Source: Streptomyces sp. VRA16 Mangrove soil (GTDB lineage Bacteria > Actinomycetota > Actinomycetes > Streptomycetales > Streptomycetaceae). From it: a stretch of DNA of 64,000 bases. Positions 49,277 through 58,691 of this stretch are shown one piece after another. Position 1 is the first letter of the stretch. Each line of letters opens with the position of its first letter. The translations under genes were made by a program, and so were the position numbers. Location: contig NZ_JAFVLN010000002.1 of assembly GCF_017377775.1 (NCBI RefSeq), positions 372,001-436,000 of the forward strand. The letters are read 5' to 3'. The notes beneath the pieces are model-generated. The model did no database searches and had not been told where the DNA came from. It saw nothing but the letters and a program-made list of their open reading frames with translations.

Positions 49277-51682
49277 CTAGTCCTCGTGGCCCAACTGGAG
49301 GTCGCGCTCCGTGCGGCCGCCCCCTGCCACCTGCAACACCGTTGCCACCGGCGGGTAGCCCGCCGCGATCACCGTGTACTCGCCCGACGACAGGTCCACG
49401 AAGCGGAACGTGCCGTCGGCGCCGGTGGTCAGCGTGTCGACGACGTTGCCGGCCGCGTCGAGCAGCGTGACCCGGGCGTCCTCCACCGGGCGCCCGCCGC
49501 TGGCCCGCACCGTGCCGCGCAGCACCGCTCCGCCCGCCAGCTCGACGTCCTGCCGGGTCTCGCGCGAGGCCATGACGGTGACGGGGAGCGCGGCGGGCCG
49601 GAACGCGGGGGCGCTCGCCGCGAGGGTGTACTCACCGGCGACCAGCTCCGTGATGACGTAGCCGCCCTCGCGTCCGCTGCGCGTCGTGGCGACGACCTCG
49701 CCGTGCACGTTCGTGAGCGTGACAGTGGCTTCCCGCACGGGAGTTCCGTCCGCGGTGACGACCGATCCCGCGAGGCGTCCGGCGCCGCCGAGGACGACGT
49801 CGAGCTCGACGGGCCGCTCGCCGACGGTGACGGTCACGGCCTGCGGCTGGTGTCCGCCGGCCGCGGCGATCAGCACGTACGAGCCGGAGCCCGGCGTGGA
49901 CAGCGCGTACCGTCCGTCCTCGCCGCTGGCGCCGCGCCCGATCTGGGTGCCGCCGACGTCGATGAGGGTGAGGGCGGCCCGCGGCACGACGGTGCCGTCG
50001 GGGTGCTGCACGGTTCCGCAGACCGGGATTCCGGCGGCGTACGACACGGCGCGCTCCTGGGCGGGGACGACGGGGGTCTCGGGAGAGGGGGCGGTGCTGG
50101 ACAACAGCGGGGTCTCCTTGAGGAAGAAGGCGAGGAGCAGGCCCAGGACGAGGACCGGCACCAAGTAGAGGAAGATCCGGGGCATCGCGTCGGCGTACGC
50201 CTCGATGTACGGGGTGCGCAGCGCCCGTGGCATCGCGTGCACGAGCTGCGGCGTGATGGAGTCCGGGTCCGGCAGCCGGCCGCCGGTGCGCGGCAGCCGG
50301 TCGGCGAGCGCGTCGGCGAGCCGGTTCGCGAAGAGGGTGCCGAAGATCGCGGCGCCGACGCTGCCGCCGATCTGCCGGAAGTAGTTGTTGGCGCTGGTGG
50401 CCGTGCCCATGTCGGAGGGGCGCACCGAGTTCTGCACGACGAGCACGAGGACCGGCATGATCAGGCCGATGCCGGCGCCGAGCACGGCCATGTAGACGCT
50501 GTATTCGAGGCGCGGGGTGTCGATGCCGATCCGCGACAGCAGATACATGCCGAGGGTCGACAGGGCGCTGCCGAGGATCGGGTAGATCTTGTAGCGGCCG
50601 GTGTGGCTGATGAGCTGGCCCGAGACGATCGAGGCGCCGACGACGCCGCCCATCATGGGGAGCATCAGCAGGCCGGACTCGGTGGCGCTGGCGCCGTCGA
50701 CCATCTGCAGGAAGGTCGGCAGATAGCTGGCCGCGCCGAAGAGCGCGACGCCGACGACCATGCCGATGAACCCGCTGAGGTTGAAGACCGGGTCGCGGAA
50801 CAGCCGCAGCGGGATGAGGGGTTCGGCCGCGTACTTCTCGGCGACGAGGAAGAGCACCACCGAGACGAGGGCCCCGGCGCCGAGCCCGAGGATGACGCGG
50901 TCGCTCCACGCGTACTCGGTCCCGCCCCAACTGGTCAGCAGCACCAGGCAGGTCGAGGCCGACGCGAGCAGCAGGGCGCCGAGCACGTCGAGGCGGGCCC
51001 GCTTCGTCGGCTTCGGGAGTTTCAGCACGACGGCGGTGACGGCGAGGGTGACCAGGCCGAAGGGGACGTTGATGTAGAAGCACCAGCGCCAGGAGAGATG
51101 GTCGGTGAAGTAGCCGCCGAGCAGCGGGCCCGCGACCGAGGCGAGGCCGAACGCGGCGCCGATCAGGCCCATGTAGCGGCCGCGTTCGCGCGGCGGCACG
51201 ATGTCGCCCATGATCGCCTGTACGCCGATCATGAGTCCGCCGGCGCCGACGCCCTGGACCGCGCGGAAGGCGATGAGCTGGTCCATGGTCTGGGCGCGGC
51301 CCGCGAGCGCGGAGCCGACGACGAAGACGGCGATGGCGAACTGGAAGATGCCCTTGCGGCCGAAGAGGTCGCCGAGCTTGCCGTAGACCGGCAGGCCGAT
51401 GGTGGAGGTCAGCAGATACGCGGTGATCGCCCAGGACATCTTGTCGAGGCCGTGCAGCTCACCGACGATCTTCGGGAGCGCGGTGGCGACGATCATCTGG
51501 TCGAGCGCGGCGAGCAGCAGCGCCAGCATCAGCCCGACGAAGACCATCCGGATCCGGCTCGGGCTCAGCCCGTGGTCGGGCAACTGCGGGACGGAACCGG
51601 CCGGTTGGAGCTCCGCCACCGGCGGCGGAGGGACGGCGCCCGGATCCTCGGCCGTCTCGGTCACCAGCGTCGTCGTGCCCAC
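49277..51682 (-). CDS. DHA2-type MFS exporter fused to carboxypeptidase-regulatory-like domains
   Basis: An 801-residue protein. The N-terminal ~530 residues are a 14-helix drug:H+ antiporter (EmrB/QacA type): [62 protein letters not shown]. From about 560 to the end there are three CarboxypepD_reg-like beta-sandwiches, each with the G.V...DG.P...A.V.L....G.........DG.Y.. pattern. GTG 51680-51682. The fusion may link the transporter to the envelope or a partner. Confidence 0.9.
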   Translation of the reverse strand: MGTTTLVTETAEDPGAVPPPPVAELQPAGSVPQLPDHGLSPSRIRMVFVGLMLALLLAALDQMIVATALPKIVGELHGLDKMSWAITAYLLTSTIGLPVYGKLGDLFGRKGIFQFAIAVFVVGSALAGRAQTMDQLIAFRAVQGVGAGGLMIGVQAIMGDIVPPRERGRYMGLIGAAFGLASVAGPLLGGYFTDHLSWRWCFYINVPFGLVTLAVTAVVLKLPKPTKRARLDVLGALLLASASTCLVLLTSWGGTEYAWSDRVILGLGAGALVSVVLFLVAEKYAAEPLIPLRLFRDPVFNLSGFIGMVVGVALFGAASYLPTFLQMVDGASATESGLLMLPMMGGVVGASIVSGQLISHTGRYKIYPILGSALSTLGMYLLSRIGIDTPRLEYSVYMAVLGAGIGLIMPVLVLVVQNSVRPSDMGTATSANNYFRQIGGSVGAAIFGTLFANRLADALADRLPRTGGRLPDPDSITPQLVHAMPRALRTPYIEAYADAMPRIFLYLVPVLVLGLLLAFFLKETPLLSSTAPSPETPVVPAQERAVSYAAGIPVCGTVQHPDGTVVPRAALTLIDVGGTQIGRGASGEDGRYALSTPGSGSYVLIAAAGGHQPQAVTVTVGERPVELDVVLGGAGRLAGSVVTADGTPVREATVTLTNVHGEVVATTRSGREGGYVITELVAGEYTLAASAPAFRPAALPVTVMASRETRQDVELAGGAVLRGTVRASGGRPVEDARVTLLDAAGNVVDTLTTGADGTFRFVDLSSGEYTVIAAGYPPVATVLQVAGGGRTERDLQLGHED

Positions 51683-51908
51683 CTGCAGCTCCCCTCGTCA
51701 CCCTTGCGCGCCCATTTCTCGCATTACGCGACAACTGGGAGCAAGCGCGACGAATCGCTGTTCAGGCGGGCTCGACGGACGTATGCGCCGGTCGGAGCCC
51801 TACGGCGTACAACCGGCGCGAAACGAAAACCACTCGAAACGGTGAGCACTCCGGCCGTGCCCAAGTGCCCACCGCCACCTACGTGTTACGCAGCGCCCGT
51901 GACGTGGC

Positions 51909-51941
51909 GCGTGCTGCGTGGTGCGTGCTGCGTGGTGCGTA
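51909..51941 (+). repeat. 14-bp GCGTGCTGCGTGGT tandem repeat
   Basis: Two full copies (51909-51922, 51923-51936) and a partial third abut the stop of the SRPBCC gene. It is probably a local slippage product. Confidence 0.75.
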
Positions 51942-52385
51942 CTACTTCTCGACCTCGGCGGCGAGATTGGCGAGCAGGACGTCGTAGATCCGGCCGAGGC
52001 CCTTGGGCGCGAAGGTCTTCTCGAAGAAGCCGCCGATGCCGCCCGCGCCGTTCCACACGGTCGAGACGACGACACGGGACCGGCCCTCGCCGGCCGGGGT
52101 GACCCGCCACGTCGTGACCATCGACGAGTTGCGGTCCTTCTCGACGAGCTCGCCGTCGGTGGGCTCGGTCACCTCCAGCAGGCAGTCACGGATGCGCTTG
52201 CTGGTGGCCTGGAGCTTCCAGTGGACGAGGGTGCCCTCACCGTCGCCGCCCTCGCGCACCTCGTACTCGCTGAAGTGCTCGGGCAGCAGCTTCTGGCGGG
52301 TGCCGCTGTAGTCGGCGAGGGCGTCGAACACGTCGTCCGGCTTGGCGGCGACGACCCGCTCCGTGGTGGCCTCGACCTGCGCCAT
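51942..52385 (-). CDS. SRPBCC-family lipid/ligand-binding protein
   Basis: A 147-residue START/Bet-v1-like protein with no membrane segment. It opens QVEATTERVVAAKPDDVFDALADYSGTRQKLLPEHF and has a C-terminal long helix (GFFEKTFAPKGLGRIYDVLLANLAAEVE). Such folds carry hydrophobic ligands or act as cyclases. ATG 52383-52385. It diverges from the radical SAM gene; the LexA-type box lies between them. Confidence 0.85.
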   Translation of the reverse strand: MAQVEATTERVVAAKPDDVFDALADYSGTRQKLLPEHFSEYEVREGGDGEGTLVHWKLQATSKRIRDCLLEVTEPTDGELVEKDRNSSMVTTWRVTPAGEGRSRVVVSTVWNGAGGIGGFFEKTFAPKGLGRIYDVLLANLAAEVEK

Positions 52386-52487
52386 GACTCTTCCTCCAGC
52401 ACTTGGTTCTTCCGGGTCCTACAAGAGTGATGCCAAGCCAACCACCCCGCGCACCACCCGCCAAAATCGGGGTTCGCACGATCAAGG

Positions 52488-52499
52488 GAACATGTGTTC
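52488..52499. promoter_or_regulatory. Perfect LexA-type box GAACATGTGTTC
   Basis: GAAC-N4-GTTC is a perfect palindrome, the actinobacterial SOS-box core. It lies 33 bases before the radical SAM start and about 103 before the SRPBCC start, in the promoter space of both. It predicts DNA-damage control of one or both genes. Confidence 0.65.
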
Positions 52500-52531
52500 T
52501 ATTCTGGGGTCAGTGCTACCGAGGAGGCGTC

Positions 52532-53572
52532 ATGCGCTGGGAGAACCTCACCGACGACCGGGACGACCACGGGCGCGCCCCGGACGCCGCCCTGTTCGGG
52601 GCGGACGCGGTGGTGTCGCGCACCGTCGACACCCCTGAGTTCAGAAACGTGACCTTCCACGAGATCCGCGCCCGCTCGATCGTGAACCGGGTGCCCGGGG
52701 CCTCCCGGATGCCGTTCGAGTGGACCGTCAATCCGTACCGGGGCTGCACGCACGCCTGCGTGTACTGCTTCGCCCGCAACACGCACAGCTATCTCGACCT
52801 GGACACCGGGCTCGGCTTCGACAGCCAGATCGTGGTGAAGGTGAACGCGCCGCAGCTGCTGCGCCGCCACCTCGCCTCGCACCGCTGGCACGGCGAGCAC
52901 ATAGCCATGGGCACGAACGTCGACTGCTATCAGCGGGCCGAGGGACGCTACCGGCTGATGCCCGGCATCCTCGAAGCGCTGCGCGACTACGCGAACCCGT
53001 TCAGCATCCTGACGAAGGGCACGCTGATCCTGCGCGATCTGCCCCTGCTGCGACAGGCGGCGGAGGTGACGGACGTCGGGATCTCGGTCTCGGTGGGCTT
53101 CGTGGACCAGGAGTTGTGGCGGACCGTGGAGCCGGGCACGCCCGCCCCCGAGCGCCGTCTCGATGTCGTACGCGCCCTCTCCGACGCCGGGATCGGGTGC
53201 GGGGTGCTGATGGCGCCGGTGATCCCCTTCCTCGGCGACCACCCGGACCAGCTGCGGGCCACGGTGCGGGCGATCGCGCGGGCGGGCGCCACCTCGGTGA
53301 CACCGCTGGTGCTGCATCTGCGGCCGGGGGCGCGGGAGTGGTTCATGGCCTGGCTGGCACGGCACCACCCGTATCTCGTACGGCGTTACGAGCGGCTGTA
53401 CGCGGACGGGGCCTACGCCCCCAAGTGGTACCAGCGGCGGGTGACACGGCAGGTCCACGAGCTGGCCGAGGAGTTCGGCATCGGGCCCTCCCGGGCGGCG
53501 GCGCGGCGTCGCGTCCCCGTGCAGGAGACCCGGCTCGTCGAGCCGGGGCCCACTCAGCTCTCCCTCCTGTGA
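52532..53572 (+). CDS. Rv2578c-family radical SAM protein
   Basis: A 346-residue radical SAM enzyme. The cluster motif CTHACVYC (CX3CX2C) sits near residue 70 after NPYRG, followed by ARNTHSYLDLDTGLGFDSQIVVKVNAP. The family resembles spore photoproduct lyase-like enzymes; Rv2578c is the mycobacterial member. ATG 52532 follows GAGGAGG. A LexA-type box precedes the gene, so it may act in DNA repair or damage response. The reaction is unknown. Confidence 0.9.
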   Translation: MRWENLTDDRDDHGRAPDAALFGADAVVSRTVDTPEFRNVTFHEIRARSIVNRVPGASRMPFEWTVNPYRGCTHACVYCFARNTHSYLDLDTGLGFDSQIVVKVNAPQLLRRHLASHRWHGEHIAMGTNVDCYQRAEGRYRLMPGILEALRDYANPFSILTKGTLILRDLPLLRQAAEVTDVGISVSVGFVDQELWRTVEPGTPAPERRLDVVRALSDAGIGCGVLMAPVIPFLGDHPDQLRATVRAIARAGATSVTPLVLHLRPGAREWFMAWLARHHPYLVRRYERLYADGAYAPKWYQRRVTRQVHELAEEFGIGPSRAAARRRVPVQETRLVEPGPTQLSLL

Positions 53573-53709
53573 CACCTCCGCCTCCTCCGGCGGCCGGGTG
53601 CAATCGGGTCAAGTTCCGGCAGAACGGATTCTTCCAGGCAGGGTTTCCGGGAACATGCGCCCCGGAGCCGCGGAATCGCGGCCCTGAACCCTCCACCCTG
53701 GGAGGCTCC

Positions 53710-55305
53710 ATGAAGAAACGCGCAGTCGCTCTGTGCGGGATCGCGGCCCTGGCCGCCGCAACGGTGATCACGTTGCCGGCGACGGCGGGCGCCGCCGATG
53801 CCGCGTCAGCCCGTTCGACCTCGCGCACCACCACGCACGTCAGCTGGAAGAAGTGCGGCACCAAGGACTACCCGACGCTGCAGTGCGCGTCGTTGAAGGT
53901 GCCTCTCGATCACGCCGCCCCGCACGGCCGGCAGATCACCCTCGCCCTGTCACGGGTCCCGCACACGGCGAAGAAGTCCCAGGGCCCGCTCCTGGTGAAC
54001 CCGGGCGGTCCCGGCGGCAGCGGGCTCACGCTCGCCGGGTTCGTCGCGACGAACCTGCCGAAGAAGGTCGCCGCGCAGTACGACGTCATCGGGTTCGACC
54101 CGCGCGGCGTCGGCAGGAGCAGGCCTGCGCTCGACTGCGTGCCCGGCTACTTCGACCCGGTGCGCCCGCCGAGCGCGCCGGTCACGCCACAGGTGGAGAA
54201 GGCCAACAAGAAGCGGGCGGTGACCTTCGCCAACGCCTGCGACGACAAGTACCACGACATCCTGCCGTTCATCGACACGGTCAGCACCGTCAAGGACATG
54301 GACCTGATCCGGGCGGCGCTCGGCGCGAAGAAGCTCAACTACTTCGGCTACTCGTACGGCACGTATCTGGGCGCGGTGTACGCGAAGTACTTCCCGCAGC
54401 GGGTGCGGCGCCTGGTCCTCGACTCGATCGTCGACCCCGAGGGTGTCTGGTACCGGGACAACCTGGGCCAGGACTACGCCTTCAACGCCCGCCACCAGGC
54501 GTTCATGGCCTGGGTCGCGAAGTACGACGCGACCTACAAGCTGGGCAAGGACCCGGCGAAGATCGAGGCCGAGTGGTACGCGATGCGTGACGCGCTGGCG
54601 AAGAAGCCGGCGGGCGGCAAGGTGGGCGCGGGTGAGCTGGAGGACACGTTCCTGCCCGGCGGCTACTACAACGGCTACTGGCCGTATCTCGCCGAGGCGT
54701 TCTCCTCGTACGTCACCAAGAAGGACGCGGACCCGCTGGTCGAGGCGTACGAGAACTTCGCCGCGATCGACGCCTCCGGCGACAACGGGTACAGCGTCTA
54801 CGCCGCCGTGCAGTGCCGGGACGCCTGGTGGCCGCGCGACTGGAACCACTGGCGCCAGGACAACACGGCGGTGAACGAGAAGGCACCGTTCTCCACCTGG
54901 AACAACGCCTGGTACAACCTGCCGTGCGCGTACTGGTCGACCCCGCCGCTCCAGCAGGCGCACGTCGGCAACGACGCGCTGCCGCCGGTGCTGCTCTTCC
55001 AGGCGACGGACGACGCGGCGACCCCGTACGAGGGCGGCGTCAAGGTCCACCACCTGCTGCGCGGCTCCAGCCTGGTCGTCGAGCAGGGCGGCGGCAACCA
55101 CGGCATCACGCTCAGCGGCAACACCTGTCTGGACGGCTACCTCTCCGCGTATCTGGCGACCGGAAAGGTGCCGCGCGGCGGCGGCGAGATCGACGCGGTG
55201 TGCAAGAAGCTGCCCGATCCGAAGCCGATGGCGACGAAGGCGGCACCGTCCGCGGGCTCGTCCGGCGGTGCGGCGCTGCACGGGATGCTCGGGTTCCGCG
55301 GCTGA
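53710..55305 (+). CDS. Secreted tripeptidyl aminopeptidase (alpha/beta hydrolase)
   Basis: A 531-residue exported S33-type peptidase. The signal peptide (KKRAVALCGIAALAAATVITLPATAGA) is followed by the hydrolase: LLVNPGGPGGSG (oxyanion), FDPRGVGRS, FGYSYGTYLG (Ser), LLFQATDDAATPYEG (Asp) and GGGNHGIT (His). These are typical of Streptomyces tripeptidyl aminopeptidases. ATG 53710 follows GGGAGG. It releases tripeptides from protein for uptake. Confidence 0.92.
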   Translation: MKKRAVALCGIAALAAATVITLPATAGAADAASARSTSRTTTHVSWKKCGTKDYPTLQCASLKVPLDHAAPHGRQITLALSRVPHTAKKSQGPLLVNPGGPGGSGLTLAGFVATNLPKKVAAQYDVIGFDPRGVGRSRPALDCVPGYFDPVRPPSAPVTPQVEKANKKRAVTFANACDDKYHDILPFIDTVSTVKDMDLIRAALGAKKLNYFGYSYGTYLGAVYAKYFPQRVRRLVLDSIVDPEGVWYRDNLGQDYAFNARHQAFMAWVAKYDATYKLGKDPAKIEAEWYAMRDALAKKPAGGKVGAGELEDTFLPGGYYNGYWPYLAEAFSSYVTKKDADPLVEAYENFAAIDASGDNGYSVYAAVQCRDAWWPRDWNHWRQDNTAVNEKAPFSTWNNAWYNLPCAYWSTPPLQQAHVGNDALPPVLLFQATDDAATPYEGGVKVHHLLRGSSLVVEQGGGNHGITLSGNTCLDGYLSAYLATGKVPRGGGEIDAVCKKLPDPKPMATKAAPSAGSSGGAALHGMLGFRG

Positions 55306-55359
55306 GCGACGGCCGGTGTCCGGCGGCGTGCACGGCGGGATGCGGGCGAGGATGGACGC

Positions 55360-55761
55360 ATGACGAGCCACCTCACCCGCATCCCCGTACCCGCCGGAGT
55401 CGCACCGGCCGCCGCCTACAGCCATGTGGTCGTGGGCAGCGGCCGCTTCGTCGCCGTGTCCGGCCAGCTCGCCCTCGACGAGAAGGGCGAACCGGTCGGC
55501 GCGGGCGACGCGTTCGCCCAGGCGCGGCAGGTCTTCGAGAATCTGCGGCGGTGCCTGACCGCGGCCGGCGCCACCTTCGACGACGTGGTGAAGATGACGT
55601 ACTTCGTCACGGACATGGGCCACATGCCGCAGGTGCGCCGGGCGCGCGACGAGTTCCTCGATCCGGCCCGGCTGCCCGCGGCATCGGCGGTCCAGGTCGC
55701 CGCGCTGGTCTCCCCCGAGTTCCTGCTGGAGGTCGAGGCTTGGGCCGTACTGCCGCGGTGA
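55360..55761 (+). CDS. RidA-family protein
   Basis: A 133-residue RidA/YjgF member. YSHVVVGSGRFVAVSGQLALDEKGEPVGAGDAFAQARQVFENLRRCLTAAGATFDDVVKMTYFVTDM is the family core, and SAVQVAALVSPEFLLEVEAWAV its end. RidA removes reactive enamines/imines made by PLP enzymes. The usual catalytic Arg position is occupied by AASAVQVAAL rather than the R(S/T)x.V type Arg, so it may be a non-deaminase subgroup. Its stop overlaps the GNAT remnant. Confidence 0.88.
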   Translation: MTSHLTRIPVPAGVAPAAAYSHVVVGSGRFVAVSGQLALDEKGEPVGAGDAFAQARQVFENLRRCLTAAGATFDDVVKMTYFVTDMGHMPQVRRARDEFLDPARLPAASAVQVAALVSPEFLLEVEAWAVLPR

Positions 55762-55862
55762 CCCCGGACGGACCGACCGTCCGGCCGATGGCGCTCGGGG
55801 ACGGTGACGCCGTCGCCGAAGTGCGGGTGCGCGGGGGGCGATTCGCGTCCCGAGATCCGTTA
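55758..55862 (+). pseudogene. N-terminal remnant of a GNAT acetyltransferase
   Basis: A frame starting GTG 55758, overlapping the RidA stop as GTGA, reads TPDGPTVRPMALGDGDAVAE then VRVRGGRFASRDP. This is the typical beginning of a GNAT enzyme (VRPM...D..AVAEVRVRGWRFAYR). The rest is missing and the frame runs into the opposite-strand HEAT gene. It is probably a truncated remnant. Confidence 0.45.
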
Positions 55863-55873
55863 CGTCCGCCGTC

Positions 55874-56446
55874 TCACCCCCGGGGCAGCCGGGCCAGGGC
55901 CGCCTCCGCGGCCATGGCGAGCCGCGGGTGCGTGGCCGCCTCCCTGAGTACCTCGCGCGCCCGTGGGTCGGCCAGACTGCCCAGGCCCTCGACGCAGGCG
56001 AGCGCCACCTTCCGGTACGGGTCGTGCGGGGCCAGGCGGCGGCGGAGGTTGGTGATCAGGGCGGGGGCCGACTCGGGGGCCCGCAGCTGGGTGAGCAGCC
56101 GGACGGGGTAGAGGGAGTAGGCGACGCGCAGTTCGTTGGTGGCGAGGGCCGCCGCGGCGCGGGCCGTGCGCGGGTCGCCGAGGGCCGCAAGGGCGTGCGC
56201 CGCACCGGCGCAGCGCTCGGGGTCACGGTGGTTCAGGAGCAGGACGAGGGACTCGAAGGCGCGGCGGTCCCCCGCCATGCCCAGCCGGTACGCCGCGAAC
56301 TCCCGCGCCCACAACGGCTGTTCGGGCGCCGTGAGCACCGCGGCCAGCTCGTCCAGGTCGCTCGTCGCCGCAAGCTGTTCGAAGGCGGGGGTGCCGCCGG
56401 ATTCCTTCCGGATGCGCTCTGTCACCGTTCGCGACTCTTCGTCCAT
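55874..56446 (-). CDS. HEAT-repeat protein
   Basis: A 190-residue helical repeat protein. Several ~31-residue HEAT-type helices are visible (AFESLVLLLNHRDPERCAGAAHALAALGDPRTARAAAALA; ALITNLRRRLAPHDPYRKVALACVEGLGSLADPRAREVLREAATH). Probably a protein-binding scaffold. The ATG at 56444-56446 is chosen; a GTG at 56491 would add 15 residues, and neither start has a strong ribosome site. It diverges from the 3-hydroxyacyl-CoA dehydrogenase gene. Confidence 0.82.
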   Translation of the reverse strand: MDEESRTVTERIRKESGGTPAFEQLAATSDLDELAAVLTAPEQPLWAREFAAYRLGMAGDRRAFESLVLLLNHRDPERCAGAAHALAALGDPRTARAAAALATNELRVAYSLYPVRLLTQLRAPESAPALITNLRRRLAPHDPYRKVALACVEGLGSLADPRAREVLREAATHPRLAMAAEAALARLPRG

Positions 56447-56788
56447 GAGAGCGAGGCTACGTCGCGTCGGGCCTGCGGCGACATAGATCACACAGACTCG
56501 TCAACGACCGGGGCTGGCGCGCTCGTTACTCGCCGGTTAATCTCAAGTGAGCGGGGCACACTTCCCGCAGTACCACTCATGACGGCCTGGTGACGCAGCC
56601 GTCGCGAGTGTCGTTCGGTTCGGTACGACACGGCTTGGGACAGGGCCGGTCGGTTCCCTCTCTTCCTCGTGAGCGCGTGCCCGGCACGTTCCGCGCGATC
56701 GACGCGCTCACCTTCCGCACGCCGTGCGCCTTCCGGCGTTCCCGCGTGCGCCCCTCGGTCGTCACCCTCATCTTCCTGGAGTCCCCGG
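56447..56788. other. Divergent promoter region of HEAT and hydroxyacyl-CoA dehydrogenase genes
   Basis: No gene is supported in these 342 bases. A TTACTCGCCGGTTAA dyad-like site (56526-56540) resembles the TetR-type site before the CocE gene. The rest is a long leader for the dehydrogenase, without a visible riboswitch. Confidence 0.5.
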
Positions 56789-58588
56789 ATGGACGCTCCC
56801 CTGTCCCGCACGCCCCGCATCTCCACCATCGCCGTCGTCGGGCTCGGCACCATGGGCACCGGCATCGCCGAGGTCCTCGCCCGGGCGGGCCGCGAGGTCA
56901 TCGGCATCGACATCAGCGAGGCCGCCACCGCGCAGGCCGTCGCCTCCCTGGAGTCCTCCACGGCGCGTGCGGTGCGCCGTGAGCACCTCTCCGAGCAGGA
57001 GCGGGCGGACCTGCTGGCCCGGTTCCGCACCTTCACCGATCTCCAGGCCGCCGCCGACGCCGATCTCGTGATCGAGGTCGTCCCGGAGTCGTACGAGCTC
57101 AAGCAGCAGATCTTCCGGGCGCTGGACGGGATCGTGCGCCCCGACACCGTCCTCGCGACGGGCACCAACGCGCTGTCCGTGACCCGGCTCGCCGCCGACT
57201 CGGCCCGCCCCGAGCGCGTGATCGGACTGCACTTCTTCAACCCGGCCCCCGCGATGAAGCTCGTCGAGGTCGTCTCGTCCGTGCTCACCGCGCCGGCCGC
57301 CGTCGCCGCCGTCACCGATCTCGCGATCGAGCTGGGCAAGGAGCCGGTGGCCGTCGGGGACCGGCCGGGCTTCGTCGCCGACGGGCTGCTCTTCGGCTAC
57401 CTGAACCAGGCCGCCGCGATGTACGAGGCCAAGTACGCCTCCCGCGAGGACATCGACGCCGCGATGAAGCTGGGCTGCGGGCTGCCGATGGGCCCGCTCG
57501 CGCTGCTCGACCTGATCGGCATCGACACCGCCCGCACCGTCCTCGACGCCATGTACGCCGAGTCCCGGGACCGGCTGCACGCGCCCGCCCCGATCCTCAA
57601 GCAGCTCAGCGAGGCCGGTCTGACCGGGCGCAAGGCGGGCCGCGGCTTCTACACGTACGAGGCGCCGGGCAGCTCCGTCGTGGTGCGGGACGCACTGACG
57701 CCGCTGACCGACGCGATCGCCGCCCCGTTCCGCACGATCCGCTCCGTCGGTGTCGCGGGCTCGGGGACGATGGCCTCGGGGATCGCCGAGGTCTTCGCGA
57801 AGGCCGGGTACGCGGTCGTGCTCGCCGCCCGCAGCGAGGAGAAGGCGGAGGCGGCCAAGGCCCGGATCGGCAAGTCGCTCAAGCGCTCTGTCGACAAGGG
57901 CCGGATGACGGCCGAGGCCGCGGAGTCGACCCTGGCGCTGATCACCCCGGCCGGCTCCTACGACTCCTTCGCCGACGTCGACCTCGCCCTGGAGGCCGTC
58001 GCCGAGGACCTGGAGATCAAGCAGCAGCTGTTCGCGACGTTCGACAAGGTCTGCAAGCCGGGCGCGATCCTGGCGACCACGACGTCGTCGCTGCCGGTCG
58101 TCGCGTGCGCCCGCGCCACCTCGCGGCCGCAGGACGTCATCGGGATGCACTTCTTCAATCCGGCCCCGGCGATGAAGCTCGTCGAGGTGGTGCGGACCGT
58201 GCTCACCTCCGAGGACGTGCACGCCACCGTCCGCGATCTGACCCTGAAGATCCGCAAGCACCCGGTGGACTGCGGCGACCGCGCCGGGTTCATCGTGAAC
58301 GCTTTGCTGTTCCCGTACCTGAACAACGCGATCAAGATGGTGCAGGAGCACTACGCGTCGCTCGACGACATCGACGCGGCGATGAAGCTCGGTGGCGGGT
58401 ACCCGATGGGCCCGTTCGAACTCCTCGACGTCGTGGGCCTGGACGTCTCCCTCGCCATCGAGAAGGTGCTGCACCGCGAGTTCCGCGACCCGGGTCTCGC
58501 GCCCGCACCGCTGCTGGAACACCTGGTGGCCGCGGGCTGCCTCGGCCGCAAGACGGGCCGTGGCTTCCGCGAATATGCCAGGCGCTGA
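56789..58588 (+). CDS. Double-module 3-hydroxyacyl-CoA dehydrogenase
   Basis: A 599-residue enzyme of two tandem dehydrogenase modules. Module 1: VVGLGTMGTGIAEVLARAG near residue 20, HFFNPAPAMKLVEVV, then the C-domain up to GRKAGRGFYTYE. Module 2: VAGSGTMASGIAEVFAKAG near 330, HFFNPAPAMKLVEVV, ending GRKTGRGFREYARR. It oxidises 3-hydroxybutyryl-CoA-type substrates with NAD(P). It supplies acetoacetyl/crotonyl-CoA interconversion ahead of ccr. ATG 56789 follows TGGAG. It likely acts in the ethylmalonyl-CoA pathway. Confidence 0.92.
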   Translation: MDAPLSRTPRISTIAVVGLGTMGTGIAEVLARAGREVIGIDISEAATAQAVASLESSTARAVRREHLSEQERADLLARFRTFTDLQAAADADLVIEVVPESYELKQQIFRALDGIVRPDTVLATGTNALSVTRLAADSARPERVIGLHFFNPAPAMKLVEVVSSVLTAPAAVAAVTDLAIELGKEPVAVGDRPGFVADGLLFGYLNQAAAMYEAKYASREDIDAAMKLGCGLPMGPLALLDLIGIDTARTVLDAMYAESRDRLHAPAPILKQLSEAGLTGRKAGRGFYTYEAPGSSVVVRDALTPLTDAIAAPFRTIRSVGVAGSGTMASGIAEVFAKAGYAVVLAARSEEKAEAAKARIGKSLKRSVDKGRMTAEAAESTLALITPAGSYDSFADVDLALEAVAEDLEIKQQLFATFDKVCKPGAILATTTSSLPVVACARATSRPQDVIGMHFFNPAPAMKLVEVVRTVLTSEDVHATVRDLTLKIRKHPVDCGDRAGFIVNALLFPYLNNAIKMVQEHYASLDDIDAAMKLGGGYPMGPFELLDVVGLDVSLAIEKVLHREFRDPGLAPAPLLEHLVAAGCLGRKTGRGFREYARR

Positions 58589-58665
58589 GTCGGGCACGGA
58601 GGCCGGAGCCGACTGGGGCGGGCTGCTCGGGGCGCCGGGCAGCCCGCTAACCGGGGAGCGTCTTG

Positions 58666-58686
58666 GAACGTACATGCAGTACGTTC
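58666..58686. promoter_or_regulatory. Perfect dyad GAACGTAC-N5-GTACGTTC before tetR
   Basis: The arms GAACGTAC (58666-58673) and GTACGTTC (58679-58686) are perfect inverted repeats around ATGCA. The last arm base is 5 bases before the chosen TetR start, so a bound regulator would block its own translation start or promoter. It is a strong candidate autoregulatory operator. Confidence 0.65.
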
Positions 58687-58691
58687 GGGTC

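Noticed and set aside
49286..52102. An open frame of over 900 codons on the plus strand across the MFS gene
   Set aside because: It is antisense, charged and repetitive; the minus strand encodes a clear transporter.
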